Both the position numbers and the translations under genes were made by a program. DNA of 51,437 nt. Origin: Pseudomonadota bacterium. GTDB taxonomy: Bacteria > Pseudomonadota > Gammaproteobacteria > Steroidobacterales > Steroidobacteraceae. This document shows positions 8,408 through 18,372 of this stretch, piece after piece. Each line of letters starts with the position of its first letter. Position 1 is the first letter of the stretch. Location of the stretch: assembly GCA_021798335.1 (NCBI GenBank), contig JAJZMI010000169.1:1-51437 (forward strand), given 5' to 3'. The notes beneath the pieces were generated by a model. It was not told the DNA's origin and did no database searches. It was given only the letters and a program-made list of their open reading frames with translations.

Positions 8408-9898
8408 ATGGGTTCAGCGCCGCGTCGCGGCAATCGGATGAGCCCCATGAACACCACCGCCCTCGCCCCGCCCGAAACACGCCTGCTCATCGCCGGCCGA
8501 CGTGCGGTGGGCGAGGGGCCGCCCGAGACCATCGTGGATCCGGCCACCGGGCGGTGCATCGCATCTGTCCCCGAGGCCACCGGCGAGCAACTCGAGGCCG
8601 CGGTTGCGGCCGCCGTGGACGCCTTCGAGCGCTGGTCCCGCACGACGCCGGCGCAGCGGGCCGGGCTGTTGCTCCAGATCGCCGCACACCTCGATGCCGA
8701 GGCCGATGCCTACGCGCAGCTCGAATCGCTCAACACCGGCAAACCCCTCGAGGCGATGCGTACGGACGAGATGCCCGCCATCGCGGATGTCTTCCGCTTC
8801 TTCGCCGGCGCGGCGCGGCTCCAGAGCGCCCCGGCCGCCGGCGAGTACGTGCGCGGTTACACCAGCCTGATCCGTCGAGATCCCGTGGGCGTGGTCGGTT
8901 CGATCGCGCCCTGGAATTATCCGCTCATGATGGCAGCGTGGAAACTGGCGCCGGCGCTCGCGGCAGGCAACACGGTCGTGTTGAAGCCCTCGGAGCAGAC
9001 ACCGCTCACCGCCTTGAAGTTGGCCGGGGCACTGGCCGAGCTGCTGCCCAACGGTGTCGCCAACATCGTGTGCGGACGCGGCGAGACGGTGGGAGCGCCG
9101 CTGGTTGCCCACCCGAGCGTACGCATGGTCTCGCTGACCGGCGACGTATCGACCGGACAGAAGGTCCTCGCGGCCGCCGCCGGCAATCTGAAGCGAACGC
9201 ACTTGGAACTCGGCGGCAAGGCGCCGGTCATCATCTGCGCCGACGCCGATCTGGCGGCCGTAGCCTCGGCCATACGCGTCCTCGGCTTCTACAACGCCGG
9301 ACAGGATTGCACCGCAGCGTGCCGCCTGTACGTCGCGGCGCCAATCTACGACCGTGTCGTGGCGGACGTGACCCAGGCCGCAAGCAGCCTGAACGTGGGC
9401 AGTCCGAGGAGTCCCGGTGTGGATATGGGACCGGTCATCTCGGCCGAACAGCGCCGCCGCGTCGCCGGGTTCATCGAGCGCGCCGCCGCCGCCCGGCATC
9501 TGAGCATCACGACCGGCGGCCGAGTGCGCGCCGGCGAGGGTTTTTTTTACGAGCCCACCGTGATCGCGGGCGCCCGTCAGGACGATGAGATCGTCCGGCG
9601 CGAAATCTTCGGGCCGGTGGTGACGCTCACGCCGTTCACCGGCATCGAGCAGGCGATCCGCTGGGCCAATGATTCGGAATACGGTCTTGCCTCCTCGGTG
9701 TGGACGCGGGACATCGGCACGGCGATGCAGGTGGCCGCCCGCCTGCAGTACGGCTGCACCTGGATCAACGCGCACGGCATCCTGGCCCGGGAAATGCCGC
9801 ACGGCGGCTGCAAGCGCTCCGGCTACGGCAAGGATCTGTCCGTGTACGCCCTGGAGGACTACACGGTGCCGCGGCACGTGATGTTCAAGCTCGACTGA
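8408..9898 (+). CDS. gamma-aminobutyraldehyde dehydrogenase-like aldehyde dehydrogenase
   Basis: This roughly 496-residue ALDH has catalytic C301 in [16 protein letters not shown] and E267 in LELGGKAPV. The [11 protein letters not shown] context is characteristic of gamma-aminobutyraldehyde dehydrogenases (YdcW/PatD). [24 protein letters not shown] and REIFGPVV are also present. The ATG at 8408 has GGAG six bases upstream; internal ATGs at 8438 and 8447 are alternatives and give a more usual N-terminus. It is co-directional with the aldose dehydrogenase 28 bases upstream. Either it serves putrescine/GABA metabolism, as its family suggests, or it has been drawn into the sugar pathway to oxidise an aldehyde by-product. 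The sequence favours the former. Confidence 0.75.
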   Translation: MGSAPRRGNRMSPMNTTALAPPETRLLIAGRRAVGEGPPETIVDPATGRCIASVPEATGEQLEAAVAAAVDAFERWSRTTPAQRAGLLLQIAAHLDAEADAYAQLESLNTGKPLEAMRTDEMPAIADVFRFFAGAARLQSAPAAGEYVRGYTSLIRRDPVGVVGSIAPWNYPLMMAAWKLAPALAAGNTVVLKPSEQTPLTALKLAGALAELLPNGVANIVCGRGETVGAPLVAHPSVRMVSLTGDVSTGQKVLAAAAGNLKRTHLELGGKAPVIICADADLAAVASAIRVLGFYNAGQDCTAACRLYVAAPIYDRVVADVTQAASSLNVGSPRSPGVDMGPVISAEQRRRVAGFIERAAAARHLSITTGGRVRAGEGFFYEPTVIAGARQDDEIVRREIFGPVVTLTPFTGIEQAIRWANDSEYGLASSVWTRDIGTAMQVAARLQYGCTWINAHGILAREMPHGGCKRSGYGKDLSVYALEDYTVPRHVMFKLD

Positions 9899-10005
9899 GT
9901 CTGCTGCCGAACAAATCGGCACGCAGCCGCCGGGAGATGCGGCCGAAGCGCACATGAAACTCAGCTGCGGCCGTCATCCTGCTCCGCTGTTGCCGCGCCG
10001 AACGC

Positions 10006-11586
10006 CTAGTGTGGCGCTGCGACCGCGCGCTCGAGCTCGCGCAGGTCGCGGCCGCGGGTCTCGCGGCCGTACCAACCGATCAGCGCAAGACTCATCACGA
10101 CCGGAACCGCAATCACCGCCGCCGACACATTCAGCGCCGGCACCAGTGCGAGGACGCCGAGCCCCTGGCACAGCAGCCCACCGGCCTTGCTGCAACCGGC
10201 CACCCATCCGGTGGCGCGCCCGCGGATGCGCAGCGGATAGTTCTCGGCGGAATACGGCAAGAGAATGGAGATGACTCCGGTCGAGCCGACCAGCAGCAGC
10301 ACTGGCGCCAGCAGAGGGTTCTGCGCCAAGGGCAGTCCGTTTTGCTGCAGGATCAGCGCGAGCACGCCGGCCGCGGTGGTCGCCGTCATGACCAGAAGTG
10401 CGCCCTTGGTGCTCCAGCGCGAATAGAGGACCGCCGCGACGGCGACCACCGGAGCGGCGAGCAGCGAGGAACGGGCGATGAGGGCGGCGGCAAGTCCAAT
10501 GTTCCGACCCTCTGCCATCAACTCCCCGGGCAGCCACAACAGCAGCCCGAAGTTGACGAAACCCCAGGATAGGCCGGCCACGGTCAGCGCCACGGTGGTG
10601 CCGAGGAAGCGCCGGTCTGTCGGCGGCAGGCGCGAATGGTCGAGCCTCGCCTCCTCGTCCCATTCCTCGCTGCGGCTGACCACCACCGAACCGAAGCGCT
10701 CGAGCGTTGCCCGTGCCTCTTCGGGTCGCCCGATATGGATCAGGAAACGTGCCGACTCCGGGATCAGCGGCGAGAGACCGATCAGGAGCAGGCCGGACGG
10801 CAGATTGAGAAACCACATGATCCGCCAGCCGAAATGCGGCTGCAGCAGCGCCGAGAATCCCGACGCTGCCAGGTATCCACCCAACGTGCCGAGGCCGCCG
10901 ACGAGCACCAGGCTCCAACCGCGGTGGCGCGTCGGCATGATCTCGGCGAGCAGTGCGTAGGCCACGGGCAGCAGACCGCCGGCGGAGGCGCCCATGAGAA
11001 AGCACATGAACACGTTCCAGCCGAATGACGGCATCGCCCCGCAGATCGAGGTGCCGATGAACATCACGGCGGCGAGCAGGATGGTGGCGCGCCGGCCGTA
11101 GCGGTCCGCGAGCGAGCCCCAGATGAATGATCCGAGCGTTGCGCCGGTCAGCGCGGCGAACGGCAGCACCGAGACCCCCGCGGTGCTTAGGCCGTACTCG
11201 GCGCGCATGCCGGGTATCACGAAGCCGAGCGTGCTCACCTTCATGATATCGACCGCGAGTGCGACTGCGAGGGCCGCCCCGGCCGCCCAGTGCCATACGG
11301 TGAGCGGCGCATCCTCGGGCGCCACGATGCGCTCGTGAATCGTCGCGGGGTCGCTCGCGGCCCGCTTGGGCAGCAGTCCATAGGCGGCCGCGGTCGCGCC
11401 CGCGAGAATGCACCCCATGCCGAACAGCATCGGTGTTCCCATCGGCATTCCGGCCATACGGTAGTGTGTGGCGCGCGCCATGAGGAATGCCGGAATATGC
11501 AGCAGCACGCCGATCACGACGCCGAGACTGCCGAGCCAGAAGGCGAGCGGACTGCGCCGGTCTTCGAACACGAACCATCGGATCAA
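10006..11586 (-). CDS. MFS transporter, sugar/aromatic acid porter type
   Basis: This 526-residue membrane protein begins with two extra hydrophobic segments (FWLGSLGVVIGVLLHIPAFL and MLFGMGCILAGATAAAYGLL). A standard 12-helix MFS fold follows from about residue 95. The family signature GSLADRYGRRATI lies in the loop after helix 2, and PESARFLIHIGRPEEA marks the central loop, as in sugar and aromatic-acid transporters. The TTG start is supported by AGGAG seven bases upstream. It lies 37 bases downstream of pyruvate carboxylase on the same strand, so cotranscription and import of a related carboxylate are possible. The substrate cannot be assigned. Confidence 0.75.
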   Translation of the reverse strand: MIRWFVFEDRRSPLAFWLGSLGVVIGVLLHIPAFLMARATHYRMAGMPMGTPMLFGMGCILAGATAAAYGLLPKRAASDPATIHERIVAPEDAPLTVWHWAAGAALAVALAVDIMKVSTLGFVIPGMRAEYGLSTAGVSVLPFAALTGATLGSFIWGSLADRYGRRATILLAAVMFIGTSICGAMPSFGWNVFMCFLMGASAGGLLPVAYALLAEIMPTRHRGWSLVLVGGLGTLGGYLAASGFSALLQPHFGWRIMWFLNLPSGLLLIGLSPLIPESARFLIHIGRPEEARATLERFGSVVVSRSEEWDEEARLDHSRLPPTDRRFLGTTVALTVAGLSWGFVNFGLLLWLPGELMAEGRNIGLAAALIARSSLLAAPVVAVAAVLYSRWSTKGALLVMTATTAAGVLALILQQNGLPLAQNPLLAPVLLLVGSTGVISILLPYSAENYPLRIRGRATGWVAGCSKAGGLLCQGLGVLALVPALNVSAAVIAVPVVMSLALIGWYGRETRGRDLRELERAVAAPH

Positions 11587-11623
11587 CGGGTTCTCCTGCA
11601 GGCGGCTGCCCGCGCCCCGGTCC

Positions 11624-14600
11624 TCAGCGCAATACGACGAGCAGATCCTTCGGGTCGACCTGCTGGCCCGGCGTGACCAGAACCTCCGCGACCTCCCCGT
11701 CGATCTCCGCGCGCACCTGAGTCTCCATCTTCATCGCCTCCAGGCTCACCAGGACATCGCCGCGCGCCACTTTGCGACCGACGCTCACCGCAATCGTCGC
11801 GATCGTGCCGGGCATCGGCGCGCCGACCTGCTTCGGATCATCGGGTTGGGCCTTGCGTGGCGCCGGACGCTTCGCGACCTGACTGCGGTCCGCGACCCGC
11901 AGTGAGCGGGGCTGTCCGTTGAGCTCCATGAACACCGTCCGCGTGCCGTCCTCGTGCACGTCGCTGCAGGCTATGTAGCGCACGAACAGGCGCTTGCCCC
12001 GCTCCAGATCGATGCTGATCTCCTCGCCGGGCTCCATGCCGTAGAAGTACACCGGAGTCGGCAGCATCCCCACGTCGCCGTAGCGGGTCCGTTCGGCGGC
12101 ATAATCGATCCATACCTTCGGATACATCAGGTAGGAGGCCAGATCATCGTCGGTGACCGGCCGCGTCGAGTACTGTTGGATCCTGGTCCGCTCGGCCTGC
12201 AGATCGACCGGCTGCATCGAGGCGCCTGGCCGGCCCGTGAGCGGGGCGGCGCCCTTGAGGACCTTGCGCTGCAGCGCCGGCGGAAACCCGCCGTACGGCT
12301 GGCCGAGCTCGCCGTGAAAGAACTTCACCACCGAATCGGGGAACGGCACGTCCACCTGCGGGTCGAGCACCTGCTCGGCGGTGAGGTCGCTGGTGACCAT
12401 CAGCAGCGCCATGTCGCCGACCACCTTGGAGCTTGGTGTGACTTTGACGATGTCGCCGAACAGTTGATTGACTTCGGCGTAGGCTCGGGCCACACGCGGC
12501 CAGTGCGCGCTGTCGATTCCCAGGGCGCGCGCCTGCTCGCGCAGATTGGTGTACTGTCCGCCCGGCATGCCGTGCACGTACACCTCGGAGGCCCCGGAGC
12601 GGATGTCGCTTTCGAACGCCGCGTAGAGCCGCCGCACCTGCTCCCAGTAGCCCGACAGCAGGCGCAGTTTGTCCGGATCGATGCCCGAGTCACGCGGACC
12701 GTGGCGCAGCGCCTCGACGATCGAGCCGAGATTCGGCTGGGATGTCAGACCGCTCATCGCATCGATGGCGCCATCCACCGCGTCTGCGCCCGCCTCGACC
12801 GCCGCCAGCACGCTGGCCGCGGCAATGCCGCTGGTGTCGTGCGTGTGGAAATGAATGGGCAGGTTGATTTCCGCCTTCAACGCCTTGATCAAGGCATACG
12901 CCGCGCGTGGCCGGCACAAGCCGGCCATGTCCTTGATGGCGAGGATGTGCGCGCCCGCGGCCTGCAGCTGCCGCGCCATCTCGAGGTAATAGTCGAGTGT
13001 GTATTTCTTCTCGCGCGGATCGCTGAGATTGCCGGTATAGCAGATCGCCGTTTCGCACAGCCGGCCGGTCTCGAGCACCGCATCGATCGCCACGCGCATG
13101 TTCTCGACCCAGTTGAGCGAGTCGAAAATGCGGAACAGGTCGATACCGCCGAGCGCCGCCCGCTTGACGAAGAAGCGCACCGCATTGTCCGGATAGTTGG
13201 TGTAGCCGACCGCGTTGGACGCGCGCAGCAGCATCTGCAGCAGCAGATTGGGCATGCGCTCGCGCAGGGTCGCGAGGCGCTCCCAGGGATCCTCGCGCAG
13301 GAAGCGCATCGCCACGTCGAACGTCGCGCCGCCCCAGCATTCCACCGAGAACAGGTCCGGGACGAGGCAGGCGTAGTACGGCGCTATGGCTGCCATGTCG
13401 ATGGTGCGCATGCGCGTGGCGAGCAGCGACTGGTGCGCGTCGCGCATCGTGGTGTCGGTGAGCAGCACGCGCTGCTCGGCCTGCATCCAGCGGGCGAAGC
13501 CCACCGGTCCGAGCGCGTTCAGCCGTTGCCGGGTGCCCTCGGGCGGCTCGCCCAGGGCCACCGGCGGCAGCTTTGCGCTCTCGATCCGCTCCGGGCGTGG
13601 GCGGGCGCGCGTTTCCGGGTTGCCGTTGACGATGGTCTCGGCGATGTAGGTCAGGATGCGGGTCGCGCGGTCGCGCTTGCGCGGCCACTGGAACAACTCC
13701 GGCGTCTCGTCGATGAAGCGCGTGGTGTAGGAGCCGTCGGCGAAGCGCGGATGCGTGATGACCTGATCGAGGAATCGCAGGTTGGTGACCACGCCGCGGA
13801 CGCGGAATTCCCACAGCGCGCGATGCATGCGCGCGATTGCCTCGCTCGGCGTCGACGCCCAGGCGGTCACCTTGACCAGCAGCGAGTCGTACGAGCGGGT
13901 GATGATGGCGCCGGTATATGCCGTGCCGGCATCGAGGCGAACGCCGAAGCCCGCCGGGCTGCGGTAGGCGCTGATCTTGCCGTAGTCCGGAATGAAATTG
14001 TTCTCCGGATCCTCGGTGGTTACCCGACACTGCAGCGCATGCGCCTGAATGCGGATGTCCTGCTGGGCCGGTACGCCGCTGTCGGGTGTGCCGATGCGCG
14101 CGCCCTCGGCGATGCGGATCTGCGCCTTGACCAGATCGATGCCGGTGGCGCATTCGGTGACGGTGTGCTCGACCTGGATGCGCGGGTTGACCTCGATGAA
14201 GTAGAAGCGGCCGCTGTCGGCATCCTGGAGGAACTCCACCGTCCCCGCGTTGATGTAGTCGGCCGCTCGCCCGATGGCGAGCGCGGCCTGACAGATCTCG
14301 GCGCGCTGCGCGTCGGTCAGGAACACCGCCGGCGCCCGCTCGACCACCTTCTGATTGCGCCGCTGTACCGTGCAGTCGCGCTCGAACAGGTGCACCAGCG
14401 TGCCGTGGGTATCGCCGATGATCTGGACTTCCACGTGCCGGGCGTGGCGCACGAGTTTTTCCAGATACACCTCGTCGTTGCCGAACGCGCTCTTGGCCTC
14501 CCGCCGAGCCACCGGCAGCAGCTCCGCGAGCTGCGCGTCGCTGTCGATCGCGCGCATGCCGCGCCCACCGCCGCCCCAGCTCGCCTTGAGCATGACCGGA

Positions 14601-15082
14601 TAGCCGATCTGCCCGGCCAGGCGCTGGCACTCGGCGAGATCGCCGGGCAGCGGGCCGGTGGCCGGCATCACGGCCACGCCAGCGCGCTCGGCCAGATTGC
14701 GCGCCGAGACCTTGTTGCCCAGCAGGCGCATGGTCTGCGGCCGCGGACCGATGAAAATGATGCCGGCCCGCTCGCAGCCCGCGGCGAATTCGGGGTTCTC
14801 GGAGAGAAAGCCGTAGCCCGGATGCACCGCATCCACGCGCGCCTCGCGCGCGATCCGCAGAATGTCCTCGATGTCGAGGTAGGCGTCGATCGGACCCTTG
14901 CCCTGCCCGACCAGATAGGCCTCGTCAGCCTTGGTGCGATGCAGCGAAAAGCGGTCCTCCCGCGAGTAGATCGCCACGGTCCGCAGGCCGAGCTCGGTTG
15001 CGGCCCGCATCACGCGGATGGCGATCTCGCCCCGATTGGCGACCAGAATGCTTCGAATCCCGTGTGACATACGCTCGTTCAC
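11624..15082 (-). CDS. pyc: pyruvate carboxylase
   Basis: This 1152-residue single-chain biotin enzyme has the full domain set. Biotin carboxylase occupies about residues 8-460 (VANRGEIAIRVMRAATELG, KASWGGGGRGMR, FIEVNPRIQVEHTVTE). The carboxyltransferase domain starts near 540 (LTDTTMRDAHQSLLATRMR, then IKDMAGLCRP and FHTHDTSG). A PYC/OADA allosteric or tetramerisation domain follows, and the biotinyl domain ends the chain with EAMKMET, where K1118 is the biotinylated lysine. It converts pyruvate, bicarbonate and ATP to oxaloacetate, refilling the TCA cycle. The start is a GTG, with a Met four codons later as alternative. Many gammaproteobacteria rely on PEP carboxylase or two-subunit enzymes, so the single-chain form is notable. 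Confidence 0.95.
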   Translation of the reverse strand: MNERMSHGIRSILVANRGEIAIRVMRAATELGLRTVAIYSREDRFSLHRTKADEAYLVGQGKGPIDAYLDIEDILRIAREARVDAVHPGYGFLSENPEFAAGCERAGIIFIGPRPQTMRLLGNKVSARNLAERAGVAVMPATGPLPGDLAECQRLAGQIGYPVMLKASWGGGGRGMRAIDSDAQLAELLPVARREAKSAFGNDEVYLEKLVRHARHVEVQIIGDTHGTLVHLFERDCTVQRRNQKVVERAPAVFLTDAQRAEICQAALAIGRAADYINAGTVEFLQDADSGRFYFIEVNPRIQVEHTVTECATGIDLVKAQIRIAEGARIGTPDSGVPAQQDIRIQAHALQCRVTTEDPENNFIPDYGKISAYRSPAGFGVRLDAGTAYTGAIITRSYDSLLVKVTAWASTPSEAIARMHRALWEFRVRGVVTNLRFLDQVITHPRFADGSYTTRFIDETPELFQWPRKRDRATRILTYIAETIVNGNPETRARPRPERIESAKLPPVALGEPPEGTRQRLNALGPVGFARWMQAEQRVLLTDTTMRDAHQSLLATRMRTIDMAAIAPYYACLVPDLFSVECWGGATFDVAMRFLREDPWERLATLRERMPNLLLQMLLRASNAVGYTNYPDNAVRFFVKRAALGGIDLFRIFDSLNWVENMRVAIDAVLETGRLCETAICYTGNLSDPREKKYTLDYYLEMARQLQAAGAHILAIKDMAGLCRPRAAYALIKALKAEINLPIHFHTHDTSGIAAASVLAAVEAGADAVDGAIDAMSGLTSQPNLGSIVEALRHGPRDSGIDPDKLRLLSGYWEQVRRLYAAFESDIRSGASEVYVHGMPGGQYTNLREQARALGIDSAHWPRVARAYAEVNQLFGDIVKVTPSSKVVGDMALLMVTSDLTAEQVLDPQVDVPFPDSVVKFFHGELGQPYGGFPPALQRKVLKGAAPLTGRPGASMQPVDLQAERTRIQQYSTRPVTDDDLASYLMYPKVWIDYAAERTRYGDVGMLPTPVYFYGMEPGEEISIDLERGKRLFVRYIACSDVHEDGTRTVFMELNGQPRSLRVADRSQVAKRPAPRKAQPDDPKQVGAPMPGTIATIAVSVGRKVARGDVLVSLEAMKMETQVRAEIDGEVAEVLVTPGQQVDPKDLLVVLR

Positions 15083-15143
15083 CGTTAAAATTCACCTTCG
15101 ATCATAGCGGCTGCGCGCCGGGCGCGCGCGGGACTGATTCTGA

Positions 15144-16049
15144 GTGTATGCCATCGCGATTCATGGCGGCGCCGGCGGGTTGCCGCGAGAGCACCTGCCG
15201 AGCGAGCAGCAACAGCGCTACCACGATGCCTTGGCCGCCGCGCTCGATTGCGGCTACGCGCTGCTCGAGGCCGGCGGCTCGAGTCTCGATGCGGTCATCG
15301 CGGCGGTCCGTCTCCTCGAGGACGATCCGCTGTTCAACGCGGGCCGGGGTGCAGCGCTTACGCGGGAAGGGATTGCGGAGCTCGACGCGGCCGTGATGGA
15401 CGGCAGCACGCTGCGCGCCGGCGGCGTGGCGGCGGTGCGACACGTGAAGCATCCGATCGAGCTTGCCCGCCGCGTGATGGAAAAATCCCGGCACGTCCTG
15501 CTGGTCGGGGCGGGCGCCGAGGAATTCGCGCTCGAGGAGGGTTTCGAGCTGCTGCCCAATGCATACTTCCGGACCGCCGAGCGCCGGACCGAGTTGGATC
15601 TGTTGCGCAGCGGGCAGCACGTTTCGGAGCTGGTGCCGGCGCCGCACGGCACGGTCGGAGCAGTGGCGCGGGATGCGCACGGCAATCTGGCCGCGGCAAC
15701 CTCCACCGGGGGCATGAGCAACAAACGGCCGGGCCGGGTGGGTGATTCCCCGGTCATCGGCGCAGGGACCTACGCCCGAAACGGCGCATGCGCGGTCTCG
15801 GCCACCGGACACGGCGAGTACTTCATGCGCCTCGTGGCCGCCTATCACGTCTGCGCCGCGGTGGAGTACCGGGGGCTAGGCGTTCAGGAGGCGGTGCGCG
15901 AGACGATACACGAGCGCCTCGCCGGGCTCGGTGGCCGCGGCGGCATCATCGCCGTCGACGCCGGCGGGCGGATCGCCCTCGACTTCAACACCGAGGGCAT
16001 GTTCCGTGGTGCCCGCGACTCCAGCGGCCGGCGCGAGATTGGCCTTTAG
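15144..16049 (+). CDS. isoaspartyl peptidase / plant-type L-asparaginase
   Basis: This 301-residue N-terminal-nucleophile hydrolase matches the type III asparaginase family, as in E. coli IaaA. It starts with IAIHGGAGG, has NAGRGAALTREG and DAAVMDG, and carries the autoproteolytic site PHGT-VGAVARD. Cleavage before T170 would expose the catalytic threonine and give alpha and beta subunits. GGMSNKRPGRVGDSP and SATGHGEYFMR complete the substrate and glycine-loop region. It hydrolyses isoaspartyl dipeptides and asparagine. The start codon is GTG at 15144, divergent from pyruvate carboxylase by 61 bases. Its 3' end overlaps the convergent unknown gene by four bases. Confidence 0.9.
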   Translation: MYAIAIHGGAGGLPREHLPSEQQQRYHDALAAALDCGYALLEAGGSSLDAVIAAVRLLEDDPLFNAGRGAALTREGIAELDAAVMDGSTLRAGGVAAVRHVKHPIELARRVMEKSRHVLLVGAGAEEFALEEGFELLPNAYFRTAERRTELDLLRSGQHVSELVPAPHGTVGAVARDAHGNLAAATSTGGMSNKRPGRVGDSPVIGAGTYARNGACAVSATGHGEYFMRLVAAYHVCAAVEYRGLGVQEAVRETIHERLAGLGGRGGIIAVDAGGRIALDFNTEGMFRGARDSSGRREIGL

Positions 16050-16708
16050 CCGGAATCCCTGTGACCGCCGCGATGCACGGCGGTGGCCAGCTCGGCGACC
16101 ACCAGTCGTATCCCCTGCAGTCCGGCGCGCGTGTGGGCAATGCCGCCCTCGGCGGCACCCTGCACGAGATCGTCCCAGACCTCCGGCGCATTCAGCCAGC
16201 GGGGCCGCAGCCACCCTGCGGCGCGGCGGGCGAGCAGCAGCATGCGCAGGATCGACTGCTTGGCGATCTGCTGCGCGCACTGCGGATGCATGCCGAGCGC
16301 CAAGGGCGCATGGTTCGCGTAGCGCCCGGCGATCGACCACGCATAGCAAAGCACGAACTGCGCGCCCGTGATCGCGCGTGGCGTCGCGGACTGCGCCTCG
16401 GACTCGGCCTGCGGTGCGTCGCAGACCTGTACGGACTCCAGATTCCGCCAGCGGCGCGGATCGGCAAATCCGGCGTCGAACAGCAGATACGGATGGCTGG
16501 CCAGGCGTCTGCGGGCCTCGGCGTCGAGTGCCAGCCATCGCTCGGCGATCCGGCATGCGGCCGGATTTACCGTTCCGGCGTGAGCCTGTTCCACGAGCAC
16601 CTCCAGGCAGTAGGCGTTCAAGTCGGGCAGCGGCTCGACCACCTCGCGAGGCGGCTGTGGAATCCAGGAACGGTACCCACTCACAGTATTCCAGTCATAA
16701 TCAACCAT
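16046..16708 (-). CDS. hypothetical protein, divergent from the FlhC-like gene
   Basis: I do not recognise this 220-residue protein. The start at 16708 (MVDYDWNTVSG) is chosen because GGAGGG lies seven bases upstream, one of the best ribosome-binding sites in the window; the open frame continues 27 codons further but looks noncoding. It has no signal peptide or membrane segment. It is Trp/Arg/Ala rich, with a central LCYAWSIAGRYANHAPLALGM stretch and a basic helix RMLLLARRAAGWLRPRW. It is transcribed away from the FlhC-like gene, with 179 bases between the two starts. A functional link with that regulator is possible but only positional. Confidence 0.6.
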   Translation of the reverse strand: MVDYDWNTVSGYRSWIPQPPREVVEPLPDLNAYCLEVLVEQAHAGTVNPAACRIAERWLALDAEARRRLASHPYLLFDAGFADPRRWRNLESVQVCDAPQAESEAQSATPRAITGAQFVLCYAWSIAGRYANHAPLALGMHPQCAQQIAKQSILRMLLLARRAAGWLRPRWLNAPEVWDDLVQGAAEGGIAHTRAGLQGIRLVVAELATAVHRGGHRDSG

Positions 16709-16887
16709 TGTAAGACCCTCCGTGCACCCCTCCCCACACGGATCATGGTAGCGCTCGGGCAGGGGTTCCCAGTGCTGCATTTCTGTCAATTTTCGCAGCT
16801 AAGTGAGATTGTTCTTTTCTGGAATTGGCCGAAAATGTGCCGCGTGGGCCGCAGTCGCGGCATAAAAACTATGGGAAGGGAACGGCT

Positions 16888-17451
16888 ATGCGTATCGTGG
16901 AAGATCGCTATGAGGGGGAACTGCAGAACTTTCATCTAGCTCTGCGGCTCGTTCTGCGCGAGGCTCGCACGCGGACCATCCGCCTGTACACGGGTCTCAC
17001 GGATCACCGGATCCGCCGGTTGTGGCAGCGCTACTGCGGCGGCTCGCGGGGTCTGGCGCGCCACCGCGGCAAATCGCCGCACCAGGCCAGCTACTTCGTC
17101 CGCTCGGTGCGTGTGCGCGAGGAAGCCTCGGTGCTTGCCGCGGCCTACTGCGCCTACGGGCTGACCCGCGAGGAGCAGGTGCCGGGACAGCCGGATGCCG
17201 TGCCGACTGTGGTCATGGGTATGCTGCTCACCGATATCTTTGACTACTACTCGGCCATGGCGCGCAAGCCGGCGGTGTCGTTCGAGCACGCGGTGTTTTT
17301 GTCCCAATGCCTGCGCGAGGGCAATGAGCTTGCCGTGCGCCGCTGCGCCAAGTGCCACGGGCACATGGTGGTGGAGCGCTTCCCGGTCCGGGACCGCTGG
17401 TGCGACCATTGTGTCGCCCACAGGGGCGCGCCGCATACCCCCGGAGGCTGA
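16888..17451 (+). CDS. orphan FlhC-like transcriptional activator
   Basis: This 187-residue protein resembles FlhC. The N-terminus has a helical section, LRLVLREARTRTIRLYTGL, followed by DHRIRRLWQRYCGGSRG, as in the DNA-binding part of FlhC. The C-terminus carries a CxxC-x15-CxxC zinc site (C153, C156, C172, C175), the arrangement that binds Zn in E. coli FlhC. FlhC works with FlhD as the master regulator of flagellar genes, but no flhD or motility gene is visible here, so the target is unknown. The ATG at 16888 was chosen for AAGGGA upstream and the conserved N-terminus, rather than a start 21 codons earlier. The nudC gene follows after 24 bases. Confidence 0.7.
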   Translation: MRIVEDRYEGELQNFHLALRLVLREARTRTIRLYTGLTDHRIRRLWQRYCGGSRGLARHRGKSPHQASYFVRSVRVREEASVLAAAYCAYGLTREEQVPGQPDAVPTVVMGMLLTDIFDYYSAMARKPAVSFEHAVFLSQCLREGNELAVRRCAKCHGHMVVERFPVRDRWCDHCVAHRGAPHTPGG

Positions 17452-17475
17452 CGCACGCGCGCTGCCCCGTCATCC

Positions 17476-18372
17476 ATGCTGGCTCGTCCGATGTTCTTTT
17501 CCGGTGCGTATCTCGACCGTCGCACCGAGGCTCGAGAGCAGACGGATTGGCTGGGCAGCGCGCTCGCCGACCCGCATACGCAGTTCCTGTTGGTCCGCGA
17601 CAGCACCCAGCTGCTGTTCGGCGGACCGGAGCCGCGCATCGCGTTCGTCAGCGGCCGGCATCCGGCGGTGGCGGCCGCCGAGGCACACCAGTTCGTGCTG
17701 CTCGGATGGTTCCGGCAGCGGCGCTGTGTGCTGCTGATGCTCGCGCCCGAATGGCAGGACATCGACCTGCCCGAGGGCGCGGGCTTCCAGGAGTTGCGCG
17801 CCCTGTCGCCACAGCTCGCGCCAGAGGAAGCGGGCTTGGCGGCGTGCGCCCGGGCGCTGTCGATCTGGCGCGCACGGCAGCGCTATTGCGGGGTCTGCGG
17901 GGCGCCCACCGCGCCGGCCCGGGCCGGCCACAGCGTGGTCTGCACCGACCAGCGATGTGGGCATGAGTTCTTCCCGCGTCTCGAGCCGGCCATCATCGTG
18001 CTCGTCACCGATGGCGAGCATGCGCTCCTCGGTCGCCAGCACGCTTGGGAGCCGGGGCGCTACTCGACGATCGCCGGTTTCGTCGAGCCGGGTGAGAGCC
18101 TCGAGGACACCGTGCGCCGCGAGGTGATGGAGGAAACGGGTATCCAGGTGCTCTCCACCTGCTACGACGGGTCCCAACCCTGGCCGTTTCCCGCCTCGCT
18201 CATGGTCGGCTTCCAGGCCGTGGCCGCGCCCGGAGTGGTGCGCCTCGGTGGCGAACTCCAGGACGCCCGCTGGTTCACACGCGCCGAACTCGGCGGCGGC
18301 GCCGTCCGGCTGCCGCCGGTCTATTCGATCTCCCGGCGGCTCATCGACGCGTGGGTGGGAGCGCATTCCTAG
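17476..18372 (+). CDS. nudC: NAD(+) diphosphatase / NAD-cap decapping Nudix hydrolase
   Basis: This 298-residue protein has the NudC architecture: an N-terminal variable domain, a zinc ribbon (C138, C141, C156, C161), and a Nudix domain with the box GFVEPGESLEDTVRREVMEE-TG (201-222). The NudC-specific SQPWPFPASLM (233-243) follows. The family cleaves NADH/NAD+ to NMN(H) and AMP and removes NAD caps from RNA. The ATG at 17476 gives the full N-terminal domain; M6 is an alternative. Its TAG stop shares one base with the GTG start of the next gene, so the two are translationally coupled. Confidence 0.92.
   Translation: MLARPMFFSGAYLDRRTEAREQTDWLGSALADPHTQFLLVRDSTQLLFGGPEPRIAFVSGRHPAVAAAEAHQFVLLGWFRQRRCVLLMLAPEWQDIDLPEGAGFQELRALSPQLAPEEAGLAACARALSIWRARQRYCGVCGAPTAPARAGHSVVCTDQRCGHEFFPRLEPAIIVLVTDGEHALLGRQHAWEPGRYSTIAGFVEPGESLEDTVRREVMEETGIQVLSTCYDGSQPWPFPASLMVGFQAVAAPGVVRLGGELQDARWFTRAELGGGAVRLPPVYSISRRLIDAWVGAHS

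Noticed and set aside
11954-15067. Very long plus-strand open frame opposite pyruvate carboxylase
   Set aside because: It is antisense to a clear 1152-residue enzyme, has no family resemblance and is rich in Arg/His/Gly as expected for a GC-rich shadow frame.
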